Shown: positions 1-9,508, numbered from the stretch's first letter. The stretch: DNA of 64,000 nt from an uncultured Alteromonadaceae bacterium (GCA_947494925.1 CANLWS010000011.1:186001-250000), one strand, 5' to 3'. Made by a program: numbers and translations. The notes: generated by a model not told the origin, from the letters alone.

Positions 1-650
1 TATTCTCCCTCTAAGCCCCGGAACTGAACTACAAGCCTTTCACCTGGTTTAAACATTTGCTCTTTATTGACTTTGACTTTAAGCCCGCTGACAGAAATGT
101 CGATAGTGGAGGCTTGCAAGCTTTTGTTTAGTTCAGTAAATAGCTCGATGCTGACTGCATAGTTCATTCTTTCTTCGTTGCGATGAGCGTACTGGCCGAA
201 TTCAATCAGCTTGGCTTCGTGAGGTTTTACATTCTTTTCCTGTTCGACGCTCTGTTCAGCATCTTTGTTTCCGGTCAACGCTTCCTGTTGCTTCTTTTTA
301 TGCATTACCCGGAAGTTATTTTCAGTATTTTTGACCGCCTCATAAACGCCTATTGTGTATTCACCGAACGAACGAACCTGTCGTTCAAACACTTCTATTG
401 CAGTGTCATCCAAATAATGTGTTTTCCCTTCGTGTTCGAATTCCCGACATTCACCTGAAACCTGACCGCGAAGATCAATAAGTCGTATGCAGGGGCGTGC
501 AAGGCGTTTTAACTCCATTTTAATCAGAAATCGTTTATGCCTGGGCACGGAGGATGCGACCTGTGACAGGACCTGATTAAACTCAGGCTCGTTAATCAAA
601 GGTTTCAATTGTTCGATGATGTCTTGGTATTGTTCTAAGTCTTGACTCAT
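1..650 (-). CDS. PilZ domain protein, C-terminus cut by the window edge
   Basis: Reading the minus strand from an ATG at 650 gives an open frame of about 216 residues that runs off the window. The first 160 residues form a helical, charged N-terminal region I do not recognise. The end carries a PilZ signature: an RxxxR motif (R-N-E-E-R) followed about 30 residues later by D-I-S-V-S-G-L, the DxSxxG motif. These two motifs bind cyclic di-GMP in the PilZ family, so the protein is probably a c-di-GMP receptor. It is divergent from radA, with a 150-bp gap between them. The C-terminal part of the PilZ barrel lies outside the window. The target process cannot be told from the sequence. Confidence 0.8.
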   Translation of the reverse strand, partial: MSQDLEQYQDIIEQLKPLINEPEFNQVLSQVASSVPRHKRFLIKMELKRLARPCIRLIDLRGQVSGECREFEHEGKTHYLDDTAIEVFERQVRSFGEYTIGVYEAVKNTENNFRVMHKKKQQEALTGNKDAEQSVEQEKNVKPHEAKLIEFGQYAHRNEERMNYAVSIELFTELNKSLQASTIDISVSGLKVKVNKEQMFKPGERLVVQFRGLEGE

Positions 651-800
651 GCAATAAATTGTTTAGCTAGGGTTAGAATGCTATTGTATCAATAAGTTAT
701 CGGCCGATGTGCAGGATACTGTGATGCTTTATGTCAGTCATCCTACTTCCGTGCAAATACCGCTTCATTTTAACTCAAATATACCCTAATTTAAGAATTT

Positions 801-2165
801 ATGGCAAAACGCAAAACCGCATTTGTATGCTCCGACTGTGGCAGTGAATATCCAAGATGGCAAGGACAATGTAATGATTGCCAGGCTTGGAATACCATCT
901 CCGAATTTGTAGTAAGTCCTGCCAAGTCTGGCGCTGAGAGAAATTTACGAGGATTTGCCGGGCAGACACTGGCCAAAGTAGAAACCCTGGACAGCATAGA
1001 TTTACAGGCTCTACCTCGCTTTAGCGCAGGTTTCAAAGAGCTTGATCGCGTACTTGGGGGCGGCATAGTGCCCGGGTCAGCAATTTTAATAGGCGGTTCA
1101 CCTGGGGCTGGGAAAAGTACCTTGTTACTTCAGGTAATGTGTCTGCTGGCGCAAAAACGCAGCACCTTGTATGTAACGGGTGAAGAATCCTTGCAGCAGG
1201 TAGCTATGCGTGCTCAACGATTAGCCCTACCTAATGATAAATTGAAATTACTGGCTGAAACCAATGTAGAAACCATTTGTGAACTGGCGCTAGAGCACAA
1301 GCCTGACATTATGGTCATTGACTCCATTCAGGTGATGCACCTGGCGGATGTGCAGTCTGCACCGGGCAGTGTTTCTCAGGTAAGGGAAAGCGCCGCATTT
1401 CTCACAAGATTTGCAAAACAACATCATATCGCCATGTTTATCGTCGGTCATGTGACGAAAGAAGGCAGCCTGGCAGGACCAAAAGTATTAGAACATTGTA
1501 TTGACTGTTCAATGATGCTTGAAGGGGAGAGCGACAGTCGATATAGAACATTGCGTGGCAATAAAAATCGATTCGGTGCCGTCAATGAACTTGGTGTTTT
1601 TGCCATGACAGATAAGGGATTGCGCGAAGTGAGCAACCCATCCGCGATATTTCTGAGTCAAAGCGAAACGCAATCACCCGGCAGCATAGTCATGGTTGTT
1701 TGGGAAGGCACACGTCCACTGCTGGTGGAAATTCAGGCCCTTGTGGATTATTCCCAAATGGCTAACCCCAGACGAGTAGCAGTAGGATTAGAACAAAACA
1801 GACTGGCTATGCTGCTGGCAATTCTGCACCGCCATGGCAATGTGCAGATGAATGACCAGGATGTTTTTGTAAATGTTGTTGGTGGCGTTAAAATTTCCGA
1901 AACCAGTGCAGATTTAGCCTTGTTGCTGGCAATGATTTCCAGCTTCAGGGATGCACTATTAGAAAAAGAGCTGATCGCGTTTGGAGAAGTTGGCCTTGCT
2001 GGTGAGATTCGGCCAGTTCCTAATGGAATGGAACGTATTCAGGAAGCCGCCAAACATGGATTTAAGAAGGCGATTGTACCAAAAGCGAATATGCCTAAGC
2101 AGCCTATAAATGGTATTGAAGTGATTGGAGTTGCCAGATTATCTGACGCGCTGGAAGCACTGTAA
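801..2165 (+). CDS. radA: DNA repair protein RadA
   Basis: RadA (Sms) is a RecA-like ATPase that drives branch migration of recombination intermediates. All family parts are visible in the 454 residues. There is an N-terminal four-cysteine zinc finger (C10, C13, C24, C27). A Walker A motif G-G-S-P-G-A-G-K-S-T lies at residues 98-107, and the RadA-specific K-N-R-F-G motif at 255-259. The C-terminal part resembles the Lon protease domain, which in RadA is a scaffold rather than a protease. Length matches the usual 450-460. The ATG at 801 starts right at the zinc-finger region, as in other RadA proteins. The EamA transporter gene begins at its stop codon, so the two are probably co-transcribed. 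Confidence 0.97.
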   Translation: MAKRKTAFVCSDCGSEYPRWQGQCNDCQAWNTISEFVVSPAKSGAERNLRGFAGQTLAKVETLDSIDLQALPRFSAGFKELDRVLGGGIVPGSAILIGGSPGAGKSTLLLQVMCLLAQKRSTLYVTGEESLQQVAMRAQRLALPNDKLKLLAETNVETICELALEHKPDIMVIDSIQVMHLADVQSAPGSVSQVRESAAFLTRFAKQHHIAMFIVGHVTKEGSLAGPKVLEHCIDCSMMLEGESDSRYRTLRGNKNRFGAVNELGVFAMTDKGLREVSNPSAIFLSQSETQSPGSIVMVVWEGTRPLLVEIQALVDYSQMANPRRVAVGLEQNRLAMLLAILHRHGNVQMNDQDVFVNVVGGVKISETSADLALLLAMISSFRDALLEKELIAFGEVGLAGEIRPVPNGMERIQEAAKHGFKKAIVPKANMPKQPINGIEVIGVARLSDALEAL

Positions 2166-2166
2166 T

Positions 2167-3003
2167 GTGGGAGTTGTGTTGGAATATTGGGTAGTTCTGA
2201 TAGCAGCGCTATTTCATGCAATCTGGAACGGCATGATAAAGTCCAGCCAGGACAAGCTGATGGCATTGACCATGATTCGAATAGTAGGATTTGTGTTTGG
2301 TGCTGTGCTGGTTTTTACTCAACCACCCCTTGAAACTAAACTTTTCCCACTAGTTTTAGCCGCCGTCTCTATTCATTTTATTTATTTTTATTGCCTGATC
2401 AATGCCTACAAATTTGGTGATTTTTCGCAGGTTTATCCTATTTCACGAGGAGCAGCTCCATTACTGGTGCTGCTGGTGGGGGTTATCTGGCTCAATGATC
2501 GCCTAACCATCTTTGAATTAGCTGGAACGCTGATGATTTCAATTGGCGTACTCACGCTGGCGTTCTTTGCTGGAAAGCCCCAGGCCAAACCATTGATGTT
2601 TGCTTTTACCACTGCTGTGTGTATTGCATCCTATACTTTGGTAAGCGGAATTGCAGTGCGTGCGAGTGAATCAATATGGAGTTACATTGGCTGGTTGGAG
2701 ATGGTGACCGGGTTCAGTGTCATTACGTTTAGTCTCATGCGCCGTAAACGTGCAATGCTAGAGCATCTCAGTGCAAACGTTCTCACGGGTTTGCTAGCCG
2801 GCGTGCTATCTATCTCGGCATTTGTTGCTTCCCTTTGGGCAATTTCCAGAGTACCTATGGCACCTATAGCCGCACTCCGCGAAACCAGTATTATTTTTGC
2901 AGTTCTGATTGGTGTCTTTGTATTTAGAGAAAGGTTTGCTCTGAACAGAATAATTGCTTCTGTCGTTGTGATAGTAGGGGTAGGCTGCTTAGTTATCGCC
3001 TGA
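2167..3003 (+). CDS. EamA-family membrane transporter
   Basis: This is a hydrophobic protein of about 278 residues with roughly ten predicted membrane helices and the two-fold repeat of the EamA (DMT) drug/metabolite transporter family. The first half begins E-Y-W-V-V-L-I-A-A-L-F-H-A-I-W-N and the second ends in a helix after F-R-E-R-F. The frame is open upstream into radA, but the hydrophobic region starts just after radA stops. A GTG at 2167 lies two bases past the radA stop and has GGAAG nine bases upstream. GTG 2176 or TTG 2179 are alternatives. The substrate cannot be inferred; family members export amino acids, sugars or other metabolites. It is translationally linked to radA, though no functional link is obvious. 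Confidence 0.85.
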   Translation: MGVVLEYWVVLIAALFHAIWNGMIKSSQDKLMALTMIRIVGFVFGAVLVFTQPPLETKLFPLVLAAVSIHFIYFYCLINAYKFGDFSQVYPISRGAAPLLVLLVGVIWLNDRLTIFELAGTLMISIGVLTLAFFAGKPQAKPLMFAFTTAVCIASYTLVSGIAVRASESIWSYIGWLEMVTGFSVITFSLMRRKRAMLEHLSANVLTGLLAGVLSISAFVASLWAISRVPMAPIAALRETSIIFAVLIGVFVFRERFALNRIIASVVVIVGVGCLVIA

Positions 3004-3022
3004 TGAATGGTTTTTTATTCCC

Positions 3023-3391
3023 TCAATATAATGCTGCCCAGCCACAGATAGCCGCTATTGCCCAAAACACAATCCATGAAAGATGCTTGCCCTTTGAGAA
3101 TACAAATGCCACTAATCCCGTCAGAAAGAAGGTCGCAAAAGTGACCAATAATATTTTCTGTTCAGGGTTACTGAGGTTCATCTCGTATGTTACCAACACC
3201 GCGGCAAAACCAACCCAGGCAAATGAAGTCACATGCCATGCAAAGCGTAAAGTGTTTTCTGTGAACCAGGTCCCACCGAATAGCTTAGGTAAGTTATTGC
3301 GCTTAAATAATCTGATCAGAATGTACTTTTCGCCGAGAATCGAGTGAACAAGCGCTATAAAAATAAGTAAGAAAGCGGCTATAAATAACAT
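3023..3391 (-). CDS. small four-helix membrane protein of unknown function
   Basis: The 122-residue product is almost entirely hydrophobic, with four probable membrane helices (about 1-18, 48-70, 78-97, 103-121). Notable polar residues inside it are H-S-I-L-G-E-K-Y-I-L near residue 16 and R-F-A-W-H-V-T-S near residue 49. I do not recognise the family. It is convergent with the EamA gene and 9 bases downstream of the PilZ gene on the same strand, so it is probably the second gene of a small PilZ operon. Coding status is supported by clean helix periodicity and good spacing. Function is unknown. Confidence 0.6.
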   Translation of the reverse strand: MLFIAAFLLIFIALVHSILGEKYILIRLFKRNNLPKLFGGTWFTENTLRFAWHVTSFAWVGFAAVLVTYEMNLSNPEQKILLVTFATFFLTGLVAFVFSKGKHLSWIVFWAIAAICGWAALY

Positions 3392-3400
3392 GCTGTGGCC

Positions 3401-3757
3401 CTATGCTTGACATAGCGCTTTTATATCGCGCTCTAGTAATTCATGATCACCTAGATTTAATTCCATCAGGGTTCGTAGTTCAGTCGCACTGTCTATATCG
3501 ATGTTACGTGTTTCCAATCCGATAAAATCTTTGCCACTGTGGGAAACAATCATTTTCATATTGATGGGGTGGTTGGAACCTTCAAGATTGAGCCTAAGGT
3601 TCAGATACTCGTCAAGATTGTAATTGAAATGCTCAGGCTTACCGATTAGCGCACCTTTAAGGCTTAAATCATGCAATGCTACAGGCCATTGACGGTCGCT
3701 CTGGCCAAGTTGAGCATCGGCTTCAAATATGATTCGATTGAATTGTCTGCGTTCCAT
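3401..3757 (-). CDS. single-domain PilZ c-di-GMP-binding protein
   Basis: The product of 118 residues is a stand-alone PilZ domain. It starts M-E-R-R-Q-F-N-R, which supplies the RxxxR arginines, and has D-L-S-L-K-G-A-L-I at about residue 29, the DxSxxG motif. Single-domain PilZ proteins of this length act as small c-di-GMP adaptor proteins, usually in motility or surface attachment. The partner cannot be named. The gene lies just downstream (minus strand) of the ettA terminator and is followed closely by the small membrane protein gene. A second PilZ protein is encoded on the other side of radA. Confidence 0.85.
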   Translation of the reverse strand: MERRQFNRIIFEADAQLGQSDRQWPVALHDLSLKGALIGKPEHFNYNLDEYLNLRLNLEGSNHPINMKMIVSHSGKDFIGLETRNIDIDSATELRTLMELNLGDHELLERDIKALCQA

Positions 3758-3802
3758 TATTTACTTTCGAACTACATCTATTTTCCTAGATTAATTAAAG
3801 CA

Positions 3803-3825
3803 CAAAAAAGGCGCCGCAGCGCCTT
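3803..3825 (-). terminator. rho-independent terminator of ettA
   Basis: Read on the minus strand, AAGGCGC-tgc-GGCGCCTT-like pairing (3808-3825) forms a GC-rich hairpin followed by a run of six T (3803-3808). It sits 19 bases past the ettA stop codon and before the PilZ gene. Confidence 0.85.
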
Positions 3826-3843
3826 AAATTAGATTTGATTACT

Positions 3844-5511
3844 CTATTTGCTAATGCGTTTGTACTTAAGACGATGAGGCTCAACAACATCCTGTCCGTA
3901 GGTTTCTTTCAGCCAGGTCTCATAATCAGAATAGTTGCCTTCGTAGAAGTTGATTTTACCTTCATCCCGATAATCCATGATATGAGTTGCAACCCTATCC
4001 AGGAACCAACGGTCATGGGAAATAACCATGGCGCAACCAGGAAACTCGAGTATGGCGTTCTCCAGCGCACGCAAGGTTTCAACGTCCAAATCATTGGTTG
4101 GTTCATCCAACAGCAACACGTTGCCTCCTGCTTTGAGCAACTTGGCTAGATGCAGCCTGTTTCGTTCACCGCCTGAGAGATCTTTGACAAACTTTTGCTG
4201 GTCCGTTCCTTTGAAATTAAACCGGCTGCAATAAGCTCGACTATTTAACTCAAAATTGCCAATCCGTATAATGTCAGAATCGTCAGAGATTTCCTTGTAG
4301 ACAGTATTCTTGCCGTCCATGTGGTCGCGGAACTGATCAACGCTGGCTAGTTCCACTGTGTCACCAAGATCGATCTGGCCGGCATCAGGCTCTTCCTGAC
4401 CGTTTAACATGCGAAATAGCGTGGATTTACCCGCACCGTTAGGACCTATTATGCCAACGATGGCACCCTTAGGGACTTTAAAATTAAGGTCATCAATTAG
4501 TAGCCGTTCGCCATAGGATTTTTTCAGGCCAGATACTTCGATGACTTTGTCGCCTAGTCTCTCTCCGGGTGGAATAAACAGCTCATTAGTCTCGTTGCGT
4601 TTTTGATAATCGCCCGTGGTCAGTTCGTCAAAGCGCGCCATTCTTGCTTTGCTTTTGGCATGACGACCTTTGGGGTTGGTGCGCACCCATTCCAATTCCT
4701 GCTTAATGGATTTCTGACGTGCGCTTTCGGTGCGTTCTTCTTGTTCAAGACGTTGATCTTTTTGCTCGAGCCAGGATGAATAATTACCTTCCCATGGAAT
4801 ACCATGACCACGGTCTAATTCAAGGATCCAGCCAGCTACATTATCGAGGAAATATCGATCGTGGGTAATAGCCACTACCGTTCCTTCATAATCATGCAGG
4901 AATCGTTCTAACCAGGCCACAGACTCCGCGTCAAGGTGGTTGGTGGGTTCGTCCAGCAACAGCATGTCCGGTTTTTCCAGAAGCAAACGACAAAGAGCCA
5001 CCCGACGACGCTCACCACCGGAAAGCTTGCTGACGTCTGCATCCCAAGGAGGCAATCGCAGCGCGTCTGCTGCACGTTCTAGTGTGTTGTCGAGGTTATG
5101 TCCGTCTTTAGCCTGAATAATCGCTTCCAGTTCACCTTGCTCTTTGGCCAGGGCGTCAAAATCCGCTCCTTCTTCAGCATAGGCAGCATAGACTTCGTCC
5201 AGCCGTTTCATTGCATGGACGACGTCAGCAACCGCTTCTTCAATATTGCCCCGTACATCTTTCGATTCATCCAGCTGTGGTTCCTGTGGCAAATAACCAA
5301 TGTTGATACCTGGCTGAGGTCTTGCTTCACCCTCGATGTCGGTATCCACACCTGCCATTATGCGCAATAAGGTGGATTTACCGGCACCATTTAGACCCAG
5401 AACACCTATTTTGGCACCAGGGAAAAAACTGAGGGAAATATCTTTTAGGATCTGTTTATTTGGTGGGACGATTTTACCCACGCGATGCATACTATATACG
5501 TATTGAGCCAT
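3844..5511 (-). CDS. ettA: energy-dependent translational throttle protein EttA
   Basis: EttA is an ABC-F ATPase that binds the ribosomal E site and gates the first elongation step according to ATP/ADP ratio. The protein has two ABC cassettes. Walker A motifs are G-L-N-G-A-G-K-S-T and G-P-N-G-A-G-K-S-T, and both halves have L-S-G-G-E-R signatures and L-L-D-E-P-T-N Walker B motifs. The linker between the cassettes is rich in charged residues, as expected for the P-site tRNA-interacting motif. There are no membrane segments. The open frame reaches 5541, but starting at the ATG at 5511 (M-A-Q-Y-V-Y-S-M) gives 555 residues, the E. coli length. It is a single-gene unit with a promoter-like element upstream and a clear terminator. 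Confidence 0.96.
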   Translation of the reverse strand: MAQYVYSMHRVGKIVPPNKQILKDISLSFFPGAKIGVLGLNGAGKSTLLRIMAGVDTDIEGEARPQPGINIGYLPQEPQLDESKDVRGNIEEAVADVVHAMKRLDEVYAAYAEEGADFDALAKEQGELEAIIQAKDGHNLDNTLERAADALRLPPWDADVSKLSGGERRRVALCRLLLEKPDMLLLDEPTNHLDAESVAWLERFLHDYEGTVVAITHDRYFLDNVAGWILELDRGHGIPWEGNYSSWLEQKDQRLEQEERTESARQKSIKQELEWVRTNPKGRHAKSKARMARFDELTTGDYQKRNETNELFIPPGERLGDKVIEVSGLKKSYGERLLIDDLNFKVPKGAIVGIIGPNGAGKSTLFRMLNGQEEPDAGQIDLGDTVELASVDQFRDHMDGKNTVYKEISDDSDIIRIGNFELNSRAYCSRFNFKGTDQQKFVKDLSGGERNRLHLAKLLKAGGNVLLLDEPTNDLDVETLRALENAILEFPGCAMVISHDRWFLDRVATHIMDYRDEGKINFYEGNYSDYETWLKETYGQDVVEPHRLKYKRISK

Positions 5512-5542
5512 TATATTTTTTATCTGGTAAAAAAGTGACACT

Positions 5543-5572
5543 ATTGTAGAACAGTGCCGGATGGTTAGACAA
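5543..5572 (-). promoter_or_regulatory. candidate sigma-70 promoter for ettA
   Basis: On the minus strand, TTGTCT (5572-5567) is followed after 18 bases by TACAAT (5548-5543), about 32 bases before the ettA ATG. The -10 is good and the -35 has four of six consensus bases. Confidence 0.45.
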
Positions 5573-5657
5573 AGGTTTTCATAGCGGAAATACTTGTTAT
5601 GCTCGTTTTATAAGTGAATTTAGTTGAATCCGGACGCATCACAGATATGGGATTTTT

Positions 5658-6653
5658 ATGCAGAAAATGAAATGGGGAATTATTGGGCCAGGCAGCATAG
5701 CACAGCAATTTGCAGCGGCTTTGGCAACTTCTGACAAGGGTGAGCTTTATGCTGTGGCAAGCCGAAATAGTGCACGTGGTAAGGCATTTGCAGAAAAGTT
5801 TGGCGCACCAGTGCAGCATAATGATTATCAGGCGCTGGCCAATGACCCGAATGTGGATATTATTTATATCGCTACGCCACATAGCCATCATTTTAGTGCG
5901 GCTAAGATGTGTCTGGAGTCGGGTAAACATGTTTTGATGGAAAAACCATTGACCGTCAATGCGAAACAAACGCAGGTTCTGATTGAATTATCGGAGCAAA
6001 ACCAATGCGTGTTTCAGGAAGCCTTATGGAGTCGTTTTATGCCATGTTTTGCGAAAGTCAAAGAGTGGCTGAAACAAAATGAAATTGGTGAATTGCAGTA
6101 CATTACGTCGCAAATAGGATTTATGTTTCTTGAACGACAAGGCCACAGGTTGCTTGATCCGGCTTTGGCTGGAGGTGCTATTCTTGATCTCGGTGTCTAC
6201 AGTATCAGCCTGAGTCAGTTTCTGCTGGAAGAAAATCCCATGCATATTCAGGCAACCAGTCAGCTTCATCACGCCAATGTCGATCAAAATACTTTTGTTA
6301 ATCTCACCTATCCCTCTGGGATTACGAGTCAGTTTACCTGCACTATTGCCGCGCAGTGCAGCAACGAGATGTCATTACATGGCACACAAGGCAGCATTCA
6401 TATTCCGTCATGTTTCTGGAACGGCCAGCAAGCCATTCTTAAAAAAGGAGAAGAGGTAGTTGAAGTCTGCGACTTTACTCATCCTGAAAACGGCTTTGAA
6501 TACCAGATTGAAGCCAGTATGGAATGCATCAAAAATGGACGCTTATCTGCTGAGGTGATGAATCATCAGGATAGTATTAATGTGATGCAAACCATGGATG
6601 AAATACGCAGACAAATTGGATTGGTTTACGATGGGGCCATTGAATCCCTGTAA
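5658..6653 (+). CDS. Gfo/Idh/MocA-family NAD(P)-dependent oxidoreductase
   Basis: The product of 331 residues has an N-terminal Rossmann fold with G-I-I-G-P-G-S-I-A near residue 8. It also has the family motif M-E-K-P-L-T-V-N at about residue 94, whose lysine is the usual catalytic residue in Gfo/Idh/MocA enzymes. The C-terminal half is the typical alpha/beta substrate domain, with a G-G-A-I-L-D-L-G-V-Y segment at about 172 where members carry catalytic-site residues. These enzymes oxidise or reduce sugars, inositols or trans-dihydrodiols; the substrate here is not evident. It stands alone between ettA (divergent) and glyA. The ribosome-binding site is weak, and the ATG three codons later is a possible start. 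Confidence 0.88.
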   Translation: MQKMKWGIIGPGSIAQQFAAALATSDKGELYAVASRNSARGKAFAEKFGAPVQHNDYQALANDPNVDIIYIATPHSHHFSAAKMCLESGKHVLMEKPLTVNAKQTQVLIELSEQNQCVFQEALWSRFMPCFAKVKEWLKQNEIGELQYITSQIGFMFLERQGHRLLDPALAGGAILDLGVYSISLSQFLLEENPMHIQATSQLHHANVDQNTFVNLTYPSGITSQFTCTIAAQCSNEMSLHGTQGSIHIPSCFWNGQQAILKKGEEVVEVCDFTHPENGFEYQIEASMECIKNGRLSAEVMNHQDSINVMQTMDEIRRQIGLVYDGAIESL

Positions 6654-6791
6654 GCTCAGTTGAATCTCAGTAAGGTCCGATGAGCTTTAGTCCTTTTCGC
6701 TATAAATCAGTGTGTAATTGCTATGTACTTATGGCGCAAAATGACTAGAATAGGCGCTCATTTTTCATCCCCCTGCCGTTGAGGAGTAACG

Positions 6792-8048
6792 ATGCTAACT
6801 CGTGACATGAACATTGCCGATTTTGACCCAGAATTATTTGCCGCCATTGAAGCGGAAACCCAACGTCAGGAGCATCATATTGAGTTGATCGCATCTGAAA
6901 ATTATTGCAGCCCACGTGTACTTGAAGCCCAAGGTTCACAACTGACCAACAAATATGCAGAAGGCTATCCGCACAAACGTTATTACGGTGGTTGTGAGTA
7001 TGTTGATATTGCTGAAGATTTGGCAATAGAACGTGCTAAAACCTTGTTTGGAGCAGATTACGCCAATGTTCAGCCCCATTCTGGTTCCCAGGCAAACTCT
7101 GCGGTTTTCATGGCGCTTCTTAATGCGGGTGACACAGTGCTAGGGATGAGCTTGTCCGACGGTGGGCATTTGACCCATGGTTCACATGTGAATTTCTCAG
7201 GGAAAACCTATAACGCCGTTCAGTACGGTCTGCATTCTGAAACGGGTGAGATTGATATGGAGCAGGTTGCTGCTCTTGCCGAAGAACACAAACCTAAAAT
7301 GATTATAGGAGGCTTCTCAGCCTATTCTGGTATTGTCGACTGGCAGAAATTCCGAGAAATTGCTGACAGCGTTGGTGCGTTTTTATTGGTGGACATGGCT
7401 CATGTTGCCGGTTTGGTTGCTGCGGGTATTTACCCAAACCCGCTACCTCATGCTCACGTTGTGACAACAACTACTCACAAAACCCTTGCAGGTCCACGTG
7501 GTGGTTTGATTTTATCCTCCTGCGGCGATGAAACCATCTACAAAAAATTAAATAGTTCTGTTTTTCCTGGCAATCAAGGTGGTCCTTTGTGTCATGTTAT
7601 CGCTGCTAAAGCGGTAGCCTTTAAAGAAGCCCTCGAGCCAGAATTTAAAGTCTATCAACAACAGGTCGTCACTAATGCTAAGGCAATGGTGTCTGTCATG
7701 CAGGAGCGTGGATATAAAATTGTTTCTGACGGCACTGATAATCACTTGTTTTTGCTGGACCTGATCGACAAGGACATTACCGGTAAAGATGCCGACGCAG
7801 CACTAGGCAACGCAAACATCACTGTGAACAAAAACTCGGTACCTAATGACCCACGTTCTCCATTTGTGACCAGTGGTTTACGAATCGGTTCTCCTGCAAT
7901 AACCCGTCGCGGGTTTAAAGAAGAGCAGGCCAAGCAGGTTGCCAGTTGGATGTGTGACGTGCTGGACAATATCGAAGATCTGGCGACTATCGAGCGGGTT
8001 AAAGGCGAAGTTGTCACTTTGTGCGAACAATTCCCGGTTTACGCTTAA
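6792..8048 (+). CDS. glyA: serine hydroxymethyltransferase GlyA
   Basis: GlyA is the PLP enzyme that converts serine and tetrahydrofolate to glycine and methylene-tetrahydrofolate, the main one-carbon source. The 418-residue protein matches the E. coli length (417). It carries the PLP-lysine motif [10 protein letters not shown], with the Schiff-base lysine at K230. E-N-Y-C-S near residue 36 and Y-A-E-G-Y-P near 55 are substrate and cofactor contacts. The ATG at 6792 is preceded by GAGGAG. It is a monocistronic unit with a strong terminator directly after it. Confidence 0.98.
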   Translation: MLTRDMNIADFDPELFAAIEAETQRQEHHIELIASENYCSPRVLEAQGSQLTNKYAEGYPHKRYYGGCEYVDIAEDLAIERAKTLFGADYANVQPHSGSQANSAVFMALLNAGDTVLGMSLSDGGHLTHGSHVNFSGKTYNAVQYGLHSETGEIDMEQVAALAEEHKPKMIIGGFSAYSGIVDWQKFREIADSVGAFLLVDMAHVAGLVAAGIYPNPLPHAHVVTTTTHKTLAGPRGGLILSSCGDETIYKKLNSSVFPGNQGGPLCHVIAAKAVAFKEALEPEFKVYQQQVVTNAKAMVSVMQERGYKIVSDGTDNHLFLLDLIDKDITGKDADAALGNANITVNKNSVPNDPRSPFVTSGLRIGSPAITRRGFKEEQAKQVASWMCDVLDNIEDLATIERVKGEVVTLCEQFPVYA

Positions 8049-8066
8049 GTAAAGTGATGTGAAAAT

Positions 8067-8092
8067 AAGCCGACCACAGGTCGGCTTTTTTA
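8067..8092 (+). terminator. rho-independent terminator of glyA
   Basis: AAGCCGACC, loop ACA, GGTCGGCTT is a perfect 9-bp stem (8067-8087) and continues into a T run to 8091. It starts 18 bases after the glyA stop. Confidence 0.93.
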
Positions 8093-8118
8093 GTCTGTAA
8101 GCATCACAAAGGACAAAC

Positions 8119-8835
8119 ATGGCAGTGAATATTCAAATTAATCCGCAACATGACCCTGTCGAATTGGGTAACATTTTGCGCGAAAAAAGCAGACTGCAAG
8201 TGCCTGACTTTTTTACTGCTGAGACTGCTGACTATCTACATAAGTTGTTAATGACCAACGAGGATTGGTTTCTCGCTTACAATGCAGGTAATAACTTCTA
8301 TGAAAGTACACTTGCTGAGTTTCAGGCGCTACCGGCGCAGCAGAAACAGCAATTTATGAACAACATTTTTGCTCGTGCAAAAACCCAGTTTCAATATGTA
8401 TTTATTCAATATTATATTACTCAGGCCATTAAACTGAATGAGCAGCCTGGCCACCCTATGCATGACATGCATCATTTTATGAATCAACAGAATACCTTGG
8501 ATTTTATGCGCACGCTAACCGGTGAATCTGCCATTTCCAAAGCAGATTCCTATGCTTCCTGTTATTCTCCTGGACACTTTCTGACCGAGCATGATGACAG
8601 GCACGACAAACACGATAGAGTAGCCGCATATGTGGTGAGTATGACCAAGGGATGGGATAGAAATTGGGGCGGACACCTGGCGTTTTATGACGCCAAAGGA
8701 AATATCGAAGAGGCTTTCATCCCCAGTTTCAATACGTTGAATATTTTCATGATCCCTCAGTTGCACGCAGTACAACAAGTATCACCTTATGCTGGCGTAG
8801 GCCGCACCAGCTATCTTGGCTGGCTACATCGCTAA
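8119..8835 (+). CDS. 2OG-Fe(II) oxygenase, prolyl-hydroxylase-like
   Basis: The product is a cytosolic protein of 238 residues with no signal peptide. The C-terminal half has the double-stranded beta-helix signature of Fe(II)/2-oxoglutarate oxygenases. The HxD iron ligands are H158 and D160 (E-H-D-D), the distal histidine is H216 (Q-L-H-A-V), and the probable 2OG-binding arginine is R229 (G-V-G-R-T-S-Y). W-G-G-H-L-A-F-Y at about 183 is typical of the prolyl-4-hydroxylase branch, so a protein side chain is a plausible substrate, but none is visible nearby. It lies between the glyA terminator and a GrpB-family gene 33 bases downstream, and the two may be co-transcribed. Confidence 0.87.
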   Translation: MAVNIQINPQHDPVELGNILREKSRLQVPDFFTAETADYLHKLLMTNEDWFLAYNAGNNFYESTLAEFQALPAQQKQQFMNNIFARAKTQFQYVFIQYYITQAIKLNEQPGHPMHDMHHFMNQQNTLDFMRTLTGESAISKADSYASCYSPGHFLTEHDDRHDKHDRVAAYVVSMTKGWDRNWGGHLAFYDAKGNIEEAFIPSFNTLNIFMIPQLHAVQQVSPYAGVGRTSYLGWLHR

Positions 8836-8868
8836 ACTTCGCCCGTTGAAGTGCCAAGGAGCTGAAAC

Positions 8869-9483
8869 GTGAATTCATACAAGTCATTGGACTTTGGCAA
8901 ATCCAAACCTGTTGTAATTATCCCTTACGAACGCCGCTGGCAGACGGAATTCCTGGATATAGGTAAGAAGCTGCGCAGCGTAGTTGGTGACACAGCAATC
9001 AGGATTGATCATATTGGCTCTACCTCAGTACAAAGCCTGTCTGCTAAAGACATTATTGATGTGCAAATTTCCGTGGCAGAATTGGACGACGCAGAAAATT
9101 TTATCGAATTGATGGTAAAAGCAGGGTACAGAGAGCGGGGTGGGATCCGTTTTGACGAACTAACCGGCTATGCTGACTTGCCACCTTCGCAGATGAAAAA
9201 GCGGTATTTCCGCGAGCCTGATGGTGCAAGGCGCACTCACATTCACGTCAGAAAAATAGGCAATATCAATCAGGAATATGCGCTGCTTTTTCGAGACTAT
9301 CTGCGCGAAAACTCAGCAGCATTAAAAAGCTACCAACTGATTAAACAGCGGCTGGCAACATTATTTCCTGAGCAGATCGAAGGCTATTTGTTCATCAAAG
9401 ACCCTGTGATGGACTTGATTTACCAAAGCGCAAAAATCTGGGCCGCTAACACGCCCTGGTCACCGGGATCGGATTTTTTATGA
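8869..9483 (+). CDS. GrpB/UPF0157 nucleotidyltransferase-fold protein
   Basis: The product of 204 residues shows the GrpB family pattern. P-Y-E-R-R-W appears near the start, and D-H-I-G-S-T-S-V at about residue 47 is the GS motif of the nucleotidyltransferase fold. A paired-acid region, A-K-D-I-I-D-V-Q, follows. Family members are soluble proteins of uncertain substrate, some fused to dephospho-CoA kinase. The start is a GTG at 8869 with AAGGA eight bases upstream. It follows the oxygenase gene on the same strand and converges on the AraC gene with 25 bases between stops. Confidence 0.88.
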   Translation: MNSYKSLDFGKSKPVVIIPYERRWQTEFLDIGKKLRSVVGDTAIRIDHIGSTSVQSLSAKDIIDVQISVAELDDAENFIELMVKAGYRERGGIRFDELTGYADLPPSQMKKRYFREPDGARRTHIHVRKIGNINQEYALLFRDYLRENSAALKSYQLIKQRLATLFPEQIEGYLFIKDPVMDLIYQSAKIWAANTPWSPGSDFL

Positions 9484-9508
9484 TGTGTTTTCATAGTGCG
9501 GACTGGTA

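Noticed and set aside
2125-2166. Upstream start for the EamA gene inside radA
   Set aside because: The extra residues are hydrophilic and overlap radA in another frame; the hydrophobic N-terminus and ribosome site point to 2167 or slightly later.
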